A stretch of DNA of 64,000 nucleotides from Selaginella moellendorffii (taxonomy: Eukaryota > Streptophyta > Lycopodiopsida > Selaginellales > Selaginellaceae). The stretch's first letter is position 1. Each line of letters starts with the position of its first letter. The notes beneath the pieces are model-generated. The model had not been told where the DNA came from, did not search any database, and worked only from the letters and a program-made list of their open reading frames with translations. Below are positions 46,115 through 57,467 of the stretch, piece by piece. The stretch covers positions 1,504,101 through 1,568,100 of the forward strand of contig NW_003314305.1 in NCBI RefSeq assembly GCF_000143415.4, in the 5' to 3' direction. A program made the position numbers and the translations under genes.

Positions 46115-46379
46115 TCTCACTAAACCCTAGGTTAAAATGCCATCTAAACCCTAAAAAATTGTTATTAGGGTTTTAGTATAACAAATTAGTGACTAAGATG
46201 GAATATTTTACACAAGTTGTACTAGACACCTTAGCACGCCACCTTTGAGACCCGTCAGATTTGTATGCAGTGCGGCTGTGGGAGAATTATTGGATGCATT
46301 CTTCAAGGCGCTAAGATTTAAGGTGTGGAACTCTACGTGAAGAAGCGAAGGATATGGGTAAGAGCTGTGCTTTGAGGGC
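46115..46379. promoter_or_regulatory. APC2 promoter region with telo-boxes
   Basis: Three telo-box-type strings lie within 55 bp of the APC2 start: AAACCCTA at 46122-46129, AAACCCTA at 46147-46154, and TAGGGTTT at 46166-46173. They fit a cell-cycle or housekeeping promoter in plants. The rest shows no gene. Confidence 0.6.
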
Positions 46380-46880
46380 TACCTGTTCGTCCGAAAGCCA
46401 CCAGCGAGGATCGTCTGTTTGTGGAGCGTGCGTGATTTATTGGATGATCCGGCGGGCAAGCTCAAGGATGCACTGAGTTTCACGTACTGCTGCGACGATC
46501 TTGTGCTCAAGGAGATTGAGACTCTGGAATCGGTCAACGAGATAGAGGAGAGCGTGGAAGAGTTTGTTTTTCTCTTTGACGGGGCCGAGTAAGAAAGCCT
46601 TCTCATGGTCACCAAAAAGGTTGTCCGCAGGTCTGCGTTTATGGTGTTTTGTACAGGTCATGGACATGGACTACAAACTTCAAGCTATCCAACAACAATT
46701 TGACGTGAAGTTAGTGGAGGTTCTTAATATCTTGCACTAGGATCTTAAAGTGGATATTTATATACACCAAACAAGCCTTACTATTGCCGAATTACAGTGC
46801 AACTAAGAAAAGAGGTGACGAGTCTCTTTCAAGTTTATGAGCTCCACTTACCTGTGATATGTATGTCTGTGCAGTTGGAT
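46380..46880 (+). pseudogene. Degenerate coding region of unknown family, copy 1
   Basis: The plus strand at about 46450-46590 reads KLKDALSFTYCC and ETLESVNEIEESVEEFVFLF before a stop. The stretch 46470-46670 is similar to 52100-52315, sharing GATGCACTGAGTTTCACGTA. Function unknown. It directly precedes the SCAB-like fragment and might be part of the same decayed gene. Confidence 0.4.
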
Positions 46881-47734
46881 ATTGCAAAACAAATGCGAGA
46901 GTTTATCGTGTTGATGGTACTGAATGTCTGAGATCTTTGCTAAGCTTATCACCTGTGGACGAGCAAGCAACCGATCTATCCTACTGCAAATTCCAATGGC
47001 ATCGGATCTAGCTGACGGAACTCATATCGGGTGAAGAAATCTCTAGGCAATTTCTACCTGTGTAAACAGGTGCTGTTAAGTCACAATACGCTCCGGACCC
47101 GTTTGATGCTGGAAGAATTTTGCGAGTGGATATTACTCTACCAGATGGAGCGAAAGAATTTTTATTTACAACTGGCCCTGATGATCCAGGTTCATAGCTT
47201 ATTCCCATTCAAGGATAACACATCTCTTTCTTTTCCAGCCCTTGGGTTAGCAAAGAAGGGCGGTACAGAGTTTAATGTTAGTGATGAGAAGATCGTTTTT
47301 TTATGAAGGAACGAAGCTTTTCGTTTTTTCAGGTAGTCATTGTACAGCAGAATGGCGAGTACGCGTATGAAGCTCCGTAAAGGACTGACAACGAAGATCA
47401 AAGAGAAATACGCTGCCGGCAAGCAGGTAAGCTTTTCGAACTCTTTGAGCGAAAACAAGGATATTGATCGAAAGCTCATTTTGCAGCTTTGTGGAGCAAG
47501 AGGTGGCGGACAGATCGCTCCTTTCGCCATGTTTTGGCTTGTGAAGCGAGGCCTGACTTACATGCTTGGATTTGAGTCCGAGCGCGAGCGAAACGCTGCG
47601 ATCATGCTGGCACGAAGATTTGCGTTTGATTGCACTGTAAGAATTCTCTTCCTGTTGGTTTGCTCCTAAAGTTTTCTTCTCATTCGCAGGTGATGCTAGC
47701 CGGCCCAGGCGATCGATCACCTATAGGCACATAA
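46881..47734 (+). pseudogene. SCAB-like actin-binding protein, C-terminal Ig-PH fragment
   Basis: Plus-strand pieces match the C-terminal fused Ig and PH region of plant SCAB (stomatal closure-related actin-binding) proteins as I remember them. They include YRVDGTECLRSLLSLSPVDE, TDLSYCKFQWHRI, AVKSQYAPDPFDAGRILRVD, ARKGGTEFNV-like AKKGGTEFNV, MKLRKGLTTKIKEKY, LCGARGGG, and MLGFESERERNAAIMLARRF ending near VMLAGPGD. In-frame TAG and TAA interrupt the Ig part near 47010 and 47063. The actin-binding N-terminus and coiled coil are absent. It is a 3' fragment, probably a pseudogene; the family name is moderately certain. Confidence 0.6.
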
Positions 47735-47989
47735 ACGAAGTGAAAAGAGAGAGAGAGAGAAAAATTCTCGCTTGAGCTGTACAGGATCATCAGATAGAGA
47801 TTATCTTCGTGGGATTCACGACACCCATCGCAAACAGTATATATAGAATGATCGATCAAAGCTTGAATTTTCCTTGGATTGGTAGGAAGGACAGATGTAT
47901 CTTTCTCCCATCGTAAATGAGATTCTCTCGAGATTCCGGGTACGCTTTCATTCGAAAACGTGACCAACCGACTTCTCGTCCACTCAAGG

Positions 47990-48721
47990 TTGATTCTCTG
48001 CTTTGTTTTTTGTCCTAGCAAACGTGAAGATAGAGCCCGGAACCGAGACGACAGGCAGGCTAGAAGTCGATTACTCGGCTCCAAAGGCGGGGACTCGCAA
48101 AGACAACGAACTGGAGGTCACGACGGGCATCCCTCCGGAAGTCGAAAGCGACGATGAAATCGTTCGTTTCTCGGATGTTGAGACCATGGTAATCTAGAAC
48201 ACTCACAAATTCTTCGTTATCCTGTTCTGCAGATACTAGACATAGGTGACAATGAACACTCCGCAATCCATGGCTTGTGTGTGTATTACATAGAATCAAA
48301 GCGTTTCTATGGACAACATCAAATGACCATTCTAAGGTTGGAGCAGAGTGTAAACGCCGTGATGCAACGGTACCTCACTCGTAAAGGCGCCATTGCCATG
48401 CTCTACGGATACCACTTGAAGTATCTCATGGTGGCCAACGAGGTTTGCAAGAATGGCTGCTTTTCAGCTTCACGCTTGGCTAACACTTTGCACCCAAGGT
48501 TTCGATCGGTAGACGGACGCAAGGAAACGTCATTGATGTCGATCTCGCACAGGAGGGCCCGGCAAACAGAGTTTCCAGAAAGCAGGTTTGTAGTTTCCAA
48601 GTTTCTGTCGCAGCTCTCATGGCTTTTGCAGGCGAGCATCAAGATAGACGAAGATGGGATTTTCCATCTAAAAAACCTGGGAAAGGTTTTGTACGTAGTT
48701 TTCACTGACGCGCGATCCTGA
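47990..48721 (+). pseudogene. FHA-domain protein fragment (MCRS1/microspherule-type)
   Basis: Plus-strand exons give EVESDDEIVRFSDVETM, ILDIGDNEHSAIHGL, MTILRLEQSVNAVMQRYLTR and KGAIAMLYGYHLKYLM. After a short intron come SIGRRTQGNVIDVDLAQ, NRVSRKQ, then ASIKIDEDGIFHLKNLGKV. The order and motifs (GR, SRxQ, NLG) are those of the FHA domain in plant microspherule-protein-like nuclear proteins. It ends at LYVVFTDARS, before the last FHA strands and where the family continues, so it is truncated. The N-terminal bulk is also missing. Probably a pseudogene. Confidence 0.7.
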
Positions 48722-49039
48722 GCTCTAGCTGCCTAATCGAGGTCCTGAAATTTACCATCTGCGTGGAATGTTTTTACCTTTGGTTTTTCACAGGTGGGGG
48801 TTTTCGAGATGAACGGCTAACTGCGAAGAAAGCTCGTAAGAAAAGTAAATTCGTTGGTAACTTGAAGTCCTAACTCATTACCTAAAGGTGTATTTTTTTC
48901 CACAAAAAAAATAAAATCGTGGAAAAAACTTTCAGTTTTACCTTTTTTCCTTGAAAAAGGTAAGAAATTTTTTCCTATTTTTCCTTTCGGCATTAGCATA
49001 AGTAGGGCTGTGAAGAGCGAAAGGATAGAAAGGTGTGTA
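48722..49039. other. Intergenic region upstream of the GDP-mannose epimerase gene
   Basis: No gene. AT-rich with poly-A/T runs (48890-48980). It should hold the GME promoter and 5' leader. Confidence 0.5.
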
Positions 49040-50383
49040 ATGGAGTCCTTTGGCGCTTACACCGTAGGAGCCGAGCTAGAGCGCGAGGCGTATTGGCCGC
49101 AAGCCAAGCTCCGGATTTCCATCTCCGGCGCTGGAGGATTCATCGCCTCACACATAGCGCGGCGGCTCAAGGCGGAGGGACACTACGTGATCGCGTCCGA
49201 CTGGAAGAAGAACGAGCACATGAGCGAGGACATGTTTTGCCACGAATTCCATCTCGTGGATCTGCGCGTCATGGAGAATTGCCTGGCGGTGACAAGGGGC
49301 GTGGATCACGTCTTCGATCTCGCGGCCGACATGGGCGGAATGGGATTCATCCAGTCCAATCACTCTGTGATTCTCTTCAACAACACCATGATCAGTTTCA
49401 ACATGCTCGAGGCCTCCCGGATCAACGGAGTCAAAAGGTAGCCTGTGATGTTTCTAAGTTGTTCTTCCCAAGGATTTGGAGCTCACTCTCTTTCTTGGCT
49501 TCCAGATTTTTTTATGCGTCCAGTGCATGCATTTACCCCGAGTTTAAGCAGCTGGAGACTAACGTGAGTTTGAAGGAGTCAGATGCATGGCCGGCAGAGG
49601 TATGAAAAAGAAAAAAAAAAAAAAAAAAGGTTCTTTTCTTTTGTGGGGAATCTAAAAACAAATTGCACTTTGCAGCCCCAAGATGCCTATGGACTGGAGA
49701 AGCTGTGCACTGAAGAGCTGTGCAAGCACTACACCAAGGATTTTGGGATCGAGTGCCGCATTGGACGATTCCACAACATCTATGGACCCTTTGGGACCTG
49801 GAAAGGTGACTTCATAGATTGAGATCTTCTTCTTTCTTCTTTAGCTTGAGTGGGAGTAACTGAGATTGTTTCAATACCAGGTGGACGAGAGAAGGCTCCG
49901 GCTGCGTTTTGTCGAAAGGCCCTGACTTCCACCGATTCGTTTGAGATGTGGGGCGATGGAATGCAGACGCGATCGTTCACCTTCATCGACGAGTGCGTGG
50001 AGGGCGTCTTGCGACTCACAAAGTCCGATTTCCGGGAACCGCTCAACATTGGAAGCGACGAGATGGTGAGCATGAACGAGATGGCAGAGATCATACTAGG
50101 ATTTGAGAACAAGCAAATCCCGATCCGTCATATACCTGGGCCGGAGGGAGTCCGCGGGAGAAACTCGGAGAACAGTTTGATCAAGGAGAAGCTCGGATGG
50201 GCTCCCTCGATGCGATTGAAAGATGGGCTGCGTATCACTTACTTGTGGATTAAGGAGCAGCTTGACAAGGAGATTGGCGAGGGATCTCAAGACTTACTTA
50301 CGGGTTACAGCTCCTCCAAGGTTGTGGGAACTCAAGCTCCAGTCCAACTTGGGTCTCTCAGGAAGGCCGATGGAAAGGAGTAA
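49040..50383 (+). CDS. GME: GDP-mannose 3,5-epimerase
   Basis: Four exons (49040-49437, 49506-49599, 49676-49805, 49881-50383) give 374 residues, the usual family size. The enzyme makes GDP-L-galactose (and GDP-L-gulose) from GDP-D-mannose, for ascorbate and cell wall polysaccharides, in the cytosol. Seen: the extended-SDR nucleotide-binding motif GAGGFIASH (residues 30-38); the catalytic region SSACIYPE with Cys141; and YGLEK with Tyr169 and Lys173. GRFHNIYGPFGTW and GDGMQTRSFTFIDECVEG follow as in seed plants. The frame is clean and highly conserved, so the gene is certainly functional. Confidence 0.97.
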
Positions 50384-50569
50384 ATTCATAACATTTTTGG
50401 AGCTATGCTCCGAGTATCAAAAATTTCAATATAGTTTCGTTTTTTAAATTGGAAGAATATTCTTACCCTAAAGGTATGTTTGAGGGAGAAGTAACTTGCG
50501 AGAGGTTGCGTCTCCAGGACGATCGATCGGGACATGGAGCTGTTGGCGTAAGTGAAATCTCTGCTTTTC

Positions 50570-51500
50570 TTGGCTTTGGCCCTCATTCCAGCTCTGGAGC
50601 TCTGTGTAGCATCCCGCGACATGATCGGGGATCAATCCGTGGCCGATTATCTCCGAGACGTGAGGAGCCGATTGAGCGAGCACCAAGCTTCGTCCGTGTA
50701 TAACCTCAAGCAATGAAGCAAAAGTAAGCGATTGTTTTTCTTTCTTTCTTTCTTCCTGCCTTTATTCTTGTTTGATCTCAAAGGCTCTCTCGTTTGATCT
50801 TGTATAGTTGTCTTGGACGATTCAGAGAGCTGGAACCACGTTAGAATCGCTATGGAAGCTGGTAAAATCATCGAATTCCAAAGCGATAAATTGCCAGATT
50901 CTAGACTTTGTTCTAGAAGCAGACACGAAGATTCTTTCGAGTTCTAGATTGAGAACCTTTTTGTGCAGGAGGAGCTCAAGAACAAAACGAGAGTATTTGA
51001 AAGCCGAGGTAGCAAAACAAGAGAGTCGTTCAAGAAAAGAACCAATGCGAGGAGGAGCTTATTCGCAAAGTAAGATCCCCTGTAAACTTTGGCTTGTGTG
51101 TTTGACGAGCACATCTCTCCAGTTTGTGGCCTTGCTCAATTCACAAAAAGCCAAGCTTCGCGAGCTCCAATTGGCCGTTCCAACACCGTCTAGACGATCA
51201 AGTAGCAGAGACGATGACGAAGAAGAAGAGGCTACCGACAGAGAAGACAGTGGTGACGAAGAGGATGATGATCAATCCTCCATTAGAATGGCGGCATCTC
51301 CCTCTCTCAACAAAGTATCTCCCCCAAACTCAAGCAACGAGAGATCGTTCCCGAGAGTCCCATTGCTCTGGAGAGTTCATCCACAGCAACGAGCTTGAAG
51401 CAAACTCCTCGAGACGATATTGATGCTACGGAATTATACCAGCATGAAAAAGGAAGCTTTTATAGTTCTAATACTATAAACTCTGTAAATATGTCTCAAA
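50570..51500 (+). pseudogene. XRCC4-like DNA repair gene, degenerate
   Basis: Plus-strand pieces follow plant XRCC4, the ligase IV partner in non-homologous end joining, in order. They are DQSVADYLRDVRSRLSEHQ with SSVYNL (about 50630-50705), LSWTIQRAGTTLES, QILDFVLEADTKI (about 50895-50935), EELKNKTRVFES, CEEELIRK joined across a short intron to FVALLNSQKAKLRELQ (51121-51170), and an acidic tail with DDDEEEEATDREDSGDEEDDD. A TGA follows NLKQ. The donor after EADTKI is not GT. The coiled-coil part changes frame near 50999. The N-terminal head is not recognised. I judge it a pseudogene, though an unusual splice pattern cannot be excluded. Confidence 0.7.
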
Positions 51501-51539
51501 TTTGTTATATATTAATTGATCGAACCCTTATATATCTTT

Positions 51540-52095
51540 CCTTTCCAATATGAAGTTGATCTGGTTATCAATGTGGCATTGAGTTCAAGAGTTTCGCATA
51601 AGAAACCTTTGAAAGTTGGCGGCCTGGCTTTGAATCTTGCTCATTGCGGCTGCCCTGGTGGGTTCCCTGAACAATCTGTGGCTGCTATGTTGCATTTGTG
51701 TGCACATTGTCTTATTGGCTACAAAAGATGGCGTCTTAATATGTTTCCATGATACAACCCTTGATAACACTACAGATGCTGAAAATCATATGGAGTTTGC
51801 AGATAAAAAATCCACTTACGAATTTGAATAACTGGACACTTTGTCGGTAAGTCAACACCTTTGACTTTGGTTTACTACATGTGTTTTTATATTTCCCTTG
51901 GGACACTCGACTTTACATTGAAGGAGCTTAAAACACTTCGACCCAAGTAGAGGTACCAGGATTATAATGGTAGTAGTGTCAGAATTATATTATATGTTTG
52001 TCATGATATAACCAGATAATCACATTTGAAGAATTTTTATCCATTGCACTAAACGCCCCGCAGACTGTTGGCATCTATCCTGAATCAATCGCTAG
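51540..52095 (+). pseudogene. Glycerophosphodiester phosphodiesterase (GDPD) fragment
   Basis: Plus-strand remnant of a plant GDPD-domain protein. Pieces: AHCGCPGGFPEQSVAA (family AHRGxxGxxPEN), then in another frame TKDGVLICFHDTTLDNTTDA and EFADKKSTYEFE, LDFTLKELKTLRPK before a stop, and ITFEEFLSIALNAPQTVGIYPES. The catalytic Arg of HRG is Cys here. It breaks off at about 52095, where the segment shared with 46470 begins. The enzyme family hydrolyses glycerophosphodiesters; this copy cannot. Confidence 0.8.
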
Positions 52096-53180
52096 GACTT
52101 TATCGATGCACTGAGTTTCACGTACTGCTGCGACCCTCTCCTGCTTCCTCTTTTGCAGAAGACACGCAGATTCCAGAGTTTCAATCCCCTTGACACAAGA
52201 TCGTGGAAGAGTTTTGTTTTTCTCTTCAAATGATGGGAGCGAGTGGGAAAGCCTGGTCACCAAAAAGGTTTCGCCTTTGATCAGCGAAGCGCAGGTCTGT
52301 GTTTATGGTGTTTCAGAACTTACTCGCAAACGACATTATGAGGCGTAATCCCAGATTGCAGCCAAGCCTGGATTACGATACTGGTTCTCACCGCCTCTCG
52401 CTGTCCATCTTCGACAGATGCTGCAGACATTATGAAGAAGAACAACGTGAACAATCTGAAGAATACTCGGAGGAGCCAAGATGGAGCTTCAAAGTTACTG
52501 ATGATGATACGGTTTATCTAGGAGAAGACGAAGACTGTGAAGATGTGTTGAAGATTTTTGTAGCTGCCGCAGAGGTCAAGAACATCAAGCCACTTATTGT
52601 GGACAACCTAACCAAGATCGACTTTACGTCACCATGTCATGCATGGTCAAGCGGAGTACGTGACCGAGTACATCGGCAGGCTTTACATTGAGGCGGTCAG
52701 GGATGCGGAGAAAATAACGGTTTACAAGTGTGGTAGTGCATGGGAGTCTTACTGCCGATACTTACTGGGGATTCAAGTTTGTGTCAACTGGAGGACCTGG
52801 TTGCAGAAATCATCAACATGAAGGGGCATGTCACAAAAGCCCGCATAGATACGTTCGGCCCTCAATCAGATTGATCAATGAAGTAGTAAACAGTGGTGCG
52901 ATCTTGTTTATCCCGCAAGTGTACTAGTATAGCATGGTGGAGGGGTGATCTGGATGACATGCATCCCATATGCTGAAATGTATGAGTGCAGTTCAAGCGA
53001 TTTCATGAACTTGGTGTTTGTGAAGGAATGGATTCCCGAGCCCGAACTCATGCATTGGAAGCTACACTCTGTTGCAAAGACTCACCTCCATTGGACGTGC
53101 CCGAGAACTTCCTACCGAAGAATTTCGTTCAAGACAAATATTAACAGTTTAAACCAACAAAAGGGTTTAAGATTATAATG
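52096..53180 (+). pseudogene. Degenerate coding region of unknown family, copy 2, with an open stretch
   Basis: 52100-52315 resembles 46470-46670. It continues into an open stretch at 52299-52691 with an acidic middle (EEEQREQSEEYSEEPRW) and VYLGEDEDCEDVLKIFVAAAE. It then changes frame into EYVTEYIGRLYIEAVRDAEK. No family recognised; the breaks suggest decay. Confidence 0.35.
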
Positions 53181-53491
53181 TTTATAAACACCATAAAATC
53201 CTAGGTTATAAGATTTAATCTCAACCATCAAAAGGTACTAATACAATGGTGTTTAAATTTTTCTCAAAAAATACTTTTTTAATTATACTTTTTTTTGTTT
53301 GTCTCCGCGTCGTCTTTCTTGAGCGTCAAAAACACGTTTACCCCTAGCGAGGAGACGAAAGGATCTGTGAACATAGCTTGTATTGTATTAAACCAAAATA
53401 AATTTGACTTTTTGGTTTGCTTCCTAGAATACTTGAGGATATTCCTCAATCCAACGGTCCTAATTTGTTTGCATTGTTATGCTAGGGCAAG
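53181..53491. other. Intergenic region upstream of RBM48
   Basis: AT-rich, no gene seen. It should include the RBM48 promoter. Confidence 0.5.
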
Positions 53492-54456
53492 ATGGAACGA
53501 GCTGTGAAAGTGTACACGGTCTGCGATGAATCCAGGTGAGTGAAATAGCCATCTTGTGAGGCTCTTGTTTGGATGAATTTTTGAGACACCAGATACATGC
53601 TTGTCAAGAACGTCCCGGCGCTGGGTTGTTCCAGCGAGCTTCTACAATTGCTTGGAAGTTTTGGCCACATTGAAGAGTAGAGTCTCTCGTTCTTTCTTTT
53701 TTCCTCGAAACCTTACGCGCCGTCCAGGTACTTGCTCCTGGATGACGAAGAATGCGAGCCTTACACCGACGTATACTGGATCAAGTTCGCTGATATCGCC
53801 CACGCACGGTAGCCTCGCTCTTTCCATTTCTCCATTCCTTCCCTTGCGAGTAACATCCTCAAACGCAGAGCTGCGAAGAGAAACCTGGATGATTTCCAGT
53901 TCTTTGGCAACCTGTTGCAAGTGAGCTACGCCCCAAAGTACGAGAGCTTGGCGGACACCAAGCACAAACTAGAAGCGCGCAGACTGGACGTCGTGGAGAG
54001 AAAAGCTGGTAAAGAAAGAAGAAAGAGATGAGTTTCGAAGAGAATGGAACATTCTTGACTCACCGCCTCCCAGTTCTCAAGGACGTGGATGTGAATAAAC
54101 GATTGCGCCTCCAAACAGGACTGCTCGATCCTCTCGACGTTACACCGCTAGAAAGTTTCCAACCGGAGCCACACTTTCCTCTCTCAGTGGCCTGTGAAGC
54201 ACCAATCCCAAAGGTAAGACAAGAGTTTCAAGCAACAATCGAAAACTTGTTGGTACCTTCGCTATCAGCACTTCTCCGAGCCATCGATGAATGCTACTGC
54301 GAAGAACGTCCGCGAGAAGCTGGATAAGGTGAGAAGTTCGTCTCAAATCACTCTGAGCGATTGCTATTGCCTGCCTTGCAGCTTTCCCAAGCTCCAGCCA
54401 AAGGCCATGAAGATCTCGTCAAGCCAGCCCCGAAGAAACCACGACGACGGATATGA
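53492..54456 (+). CDS. RBM48: RNA-binding protein 48 homologue
   Basis: Seven exons (53492-53535, 53593-53676, 53728-53808, 53869-54008, 54074-54213, 54269-54328, 54382-54456) sum to 624 nt, an open frame of 207 residues. The RRM-like domain begins almost at the start: MERAVKVYTVCDESR, MLVKNVPALGCSSELLQL, CEPYTDVYWIKFADIAHAR, LLQVSYAPKYESLADTKHKL. The C-terminus keeps the family pattern VREKLDKL and a basic RRRI ending. In plants and animals RBM48 works with ARMC7 in the minor (U12) spliceosome. The product is shorter than the animal protein. Its stop lies only 19 bp from the stop of the convergent receptor gene. Confidence 0.88.
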
Positions 54457-54475
54457 AAACTGCGTGTCACCATAG

Positions 54476-57265
54476 CTAGCGTCTGGAGCGCATGGAGATC
54501 GCAAGAACCTGTCTCAATGCCAATGCCACTTCCACCATTGTTGGCCTCTCCTTGGCCTCCTTTGTCATGCACCACGCTCCAACTTCTGCCAGCTTTAGCA
54601 CTGCTCTCTTGTCCGTGGCGTCGTTGCTACCACACCTCCTGTCAAGAACAAGGCCCAACATTTCCTCCTTTCCAGATTCAATCACCTCGCATGCCTGTCT
54701 TGCCTTGCTGCTCGATCTGTCCCCTATGACTAGCTCCATCACCAAGCCTCCGAATCTGTAAACTTCGTCCGCCTTGAGGCCGAAGTTGTGAGAGCCGACC
54801 CTCTTCACACAGCTCCTCCGCGAGCTTCCAAAGCCGGCAAGCTTTGCGTTCCAGGACTTGTCCAAGAGAATGTTCTCTGAGCTCACGTTGCCGTGGATGA
54901 TGCTCGGCTCCACGTATGAATGGAGGAACTCGAGAGCGCTGGAAACCTGTACCGCGATTCTCAGTCTCGAGCTCCAAGCCAGTGTGCTAGCGTTAGAGAA
55001 GAGATGATCCGCTAGTGAACCGTTTGGGACATATTCGAGAACGAGGAAGTTTTCCTTGCGATTGAAGCAGTAGCCCGTGACGCCAACGATGTTGAAATGG
55101 CTGGCGCTGGAGATCACTAGGAGCTCGTCGCGTGCCAGTTTCGTCTTCTTCACCACTACTTGCTGTTCATCAGGTAGTTTAGCTCTGTAAACACACGCTC
55201 TGCGTCCCCTGGATATCAAGTTGCTGGAGCTAAACTTGTCGGTGGCTTCTCGCAAAACTTGTGGAGAGAAGACTTTAATGTTCTTTGGCAGCAACAATGG
55301 ACGTTCCATCTCACGATCGTTGTCGTCGAAGAGCAAGAGCACACGCCGCATATACGTAAGAACGATCAATCCTGCAACGAGCATGCCTCCCAGTCCTCCA
55401 CACACGGCTGCTATGATCACTGCTGGATCTTCCGGTGGCGAGAGTCCACCAGCAGGCTTTATCGTGTACTTCAGAGCCCAGCCCCGTCCATTCCCAGTTT
55501 TAGTTCGAAACTCGAGCAGCACTGGACCAGGAAAAGTTTCTCGAGGCAGCGAAGAGTATCTTCCGGTGTAGGCTCTCACTATGTTCGCTACGTCAGACTT
55601 GTCACCTCTGTAAACCAGAAGCTCGTCTTGGTTTTGAACTGTATCGAAACGGACGAAGTCGAGTTCCACGTTTGGGCCGTCAAGAAACCAAGCGCAAGTA
55701 TGCTGTTCGAGATAAGTCGCGTTCTCGGGAGTTCCATCAGTTAAAACACCACTTTTTTCTGTCACTCTTGTTGTGCCGAAGCAAAATCCTGAAAGGAACA
55801 AAGTAAGTGAGCACTTCGGTGTAAGCAAGAAAGTCAGCTTACCAGCTTGATACGCGATGTCCCAGCCCATCTCGGTCAAGGTTGGGTTGTTTCCAGTTTT
55901 GAACTCGAGCAGAAACTCCGAAGTGTAGAGTTCCAGCTGGTGAGGTGAGCCAAGCCCGCTATACATTTTCTCCAAGCATGCATCCAAACGGTAGATATAT
56001 ATTGGCGCAAAGCACGAGTGCAAGTAGACATAGTCGACGTTTTTCACAATGGCCATGTAGTTTATCTTGACGCGTACCACAGCAGCCCCTGGCATGGTGA
56101 CTCGCCATTCGCAATGCAAGCCGTGGCTGTAAGGTTGGAGTCCCACACTGTGGTTGACAATCAGCCCTTCACTTATAATCCCATGATAGTCATTTCTCTC
56201 GCTCAATCCCTTGCAATGTTCTGTCAAAGGTCCAAATGTTTAGAAGAAAGGCGAGAACGAGAGAGGCATACCGTATGAGTGAAGTGCACAAAGTTTCGTC
56301 TTGTCGCTCCAAATCTGTTGTACCATGTACCGGTAGCCATTTATCCCGCTTAAGTTCCAGCTGATTTTCCCGTCGTCAATCACCGGCTTTGCAGAAATTG
56401 ATAAACCGGTGGGAGACGGACACAAGGTCGTGACTGTGGAAGATAGACTGCTGTGCCAGCCATCGAAGTCAGTGTTTGTTGCCATGGACACAGTTTGTGC
56501 GAGCACAGAGCTGATCAGGGAATCCAACTGGCCTTTATCCTTCGCATTTGGTGGTGAAAGAAACTCGTGATAATAACTCCAGAGGTTGCAGTATTCCGCC
56601 CCCCCTGGCTCCCGGGACCATGCCAGGCTTAACTCGGGACCAACTTCTTCAGCCTTGAAAAGTCTAAACCGCCTGCTGCAAAGAGATGTGCCGAAGTCTT
56701 CTGAAAAGGACACCTTCTCGCTAAAGAGAAGATGGTACACCGCAGTCTCATCTTGAGGGAGCACTGAACTGCACAACGGAGGCGTTTGAGACGGCGAAGA
56801 AGAGACGTTGAAAGCCTGGAGCATAAGTGAAGTGAGAGCTTCTCTGCTTAAGTTTGACGCCGTAGAACTCGAGCACTCCACCGTGCCAAGCGACACATTA
56901 CTGGAAACTGGCTGACCGTTCCCATCTGTGTACTGCGTAGCAACCTTCCACCAGTTGAAAAGATCCGGCAGTCCATCACCACTTTCAACCGAGAGCGAGC
57001 GAACCGCATTTCGAAGAGCTTCCTTGGACTTGTCCTCCCACGGACCAAGCCAGATGAGATAGACCACTATAGGTTCCACGAGCAGTCTGCCTCCATGGTA
57101 ATGGACTGCCGTTACATCTATGAGACTGAATGGTGGACTCGAACTCTTCGGAGTATCATCCGGCCCGTCGACGAGGAAACTCGTGCTAGAAAACTCTACC
57201 TTGCTAGAGCAGAGAGAAAGCAGCACCATGAAGCCGAGAAACAGACCAAGCCTGAGCAGCAGCAT
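54476..57265 (-). CDS. EXORDIUM-CUB-CUB transmembrane receptor-like pseudokinase, gene A
   Basis: Exons 57265-56272, 56220-55843 and 55788-54476 sum to 2685 nt, an open frame of 894 residues. A signal peptide (LLLRLGLFLGFMVLLSLC) starts it. Exon 1 encodes an EXORDIUM/PHI-1-type domain (GGRLLVEPIVVYLIWLGPW, WWKVATQYTD). Exon 2 encodes a divergent CUB-like domain (GLQPYSHGLHCEW to MGWDIAYQAG). Exon 3 encodes a second CUB-like domain (CAWFLDGPNVELDFVRFDTV, GPVLLEFRTKTGNGRGWAL), a transmembrane helix near residues 580-604 (IIAAVCGGLGGMLVAGLIVL) and a kinase fold. The beta-3 Lys is present (VVVKK), but the Gly loop is broken, HRD is HGN, DFG is GFG and no APE is seen, so it should be a pseudokinase. 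The other two tandem genes lie upstream on the same strand. Confidence 0.88.
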
Positions 57266-57467
57266 GACCCTGCTTCCGGAACTCGAGCAGAGAAAAGTGA
57301 TCCAGTGATGTCCTGTACGCACTGTTGTTTTATAAGCGCGGCATCGGGGACTCAGAAGAAAGCTCCAAGTGGAGAGATACCGGTACAAGAGGACAAACCG
57401 AAAGGAACGCCGCTTCAGGAGGCCCGACGACAGCTTCCCATTGTAGCTTGAGGTTGCTTTGCTGCTT
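57266..57467. other. Short intergenic region between receptor genes B and A
   Basis: 202 bp from the stop of gene B to the start of gene A. It must hold the 3' end of B and the promoter of A, unless transcription reads through. No specific element recognised. Confidence 0.5.

Noticed and set aside
54476-57265. Gene A as an active receptor kinase
   Set aside because: The kinase fold is clear, but HGN for HRD and GFG for DFG remove the catalytic base and the metal-binding Asp, so activity is not claimed.
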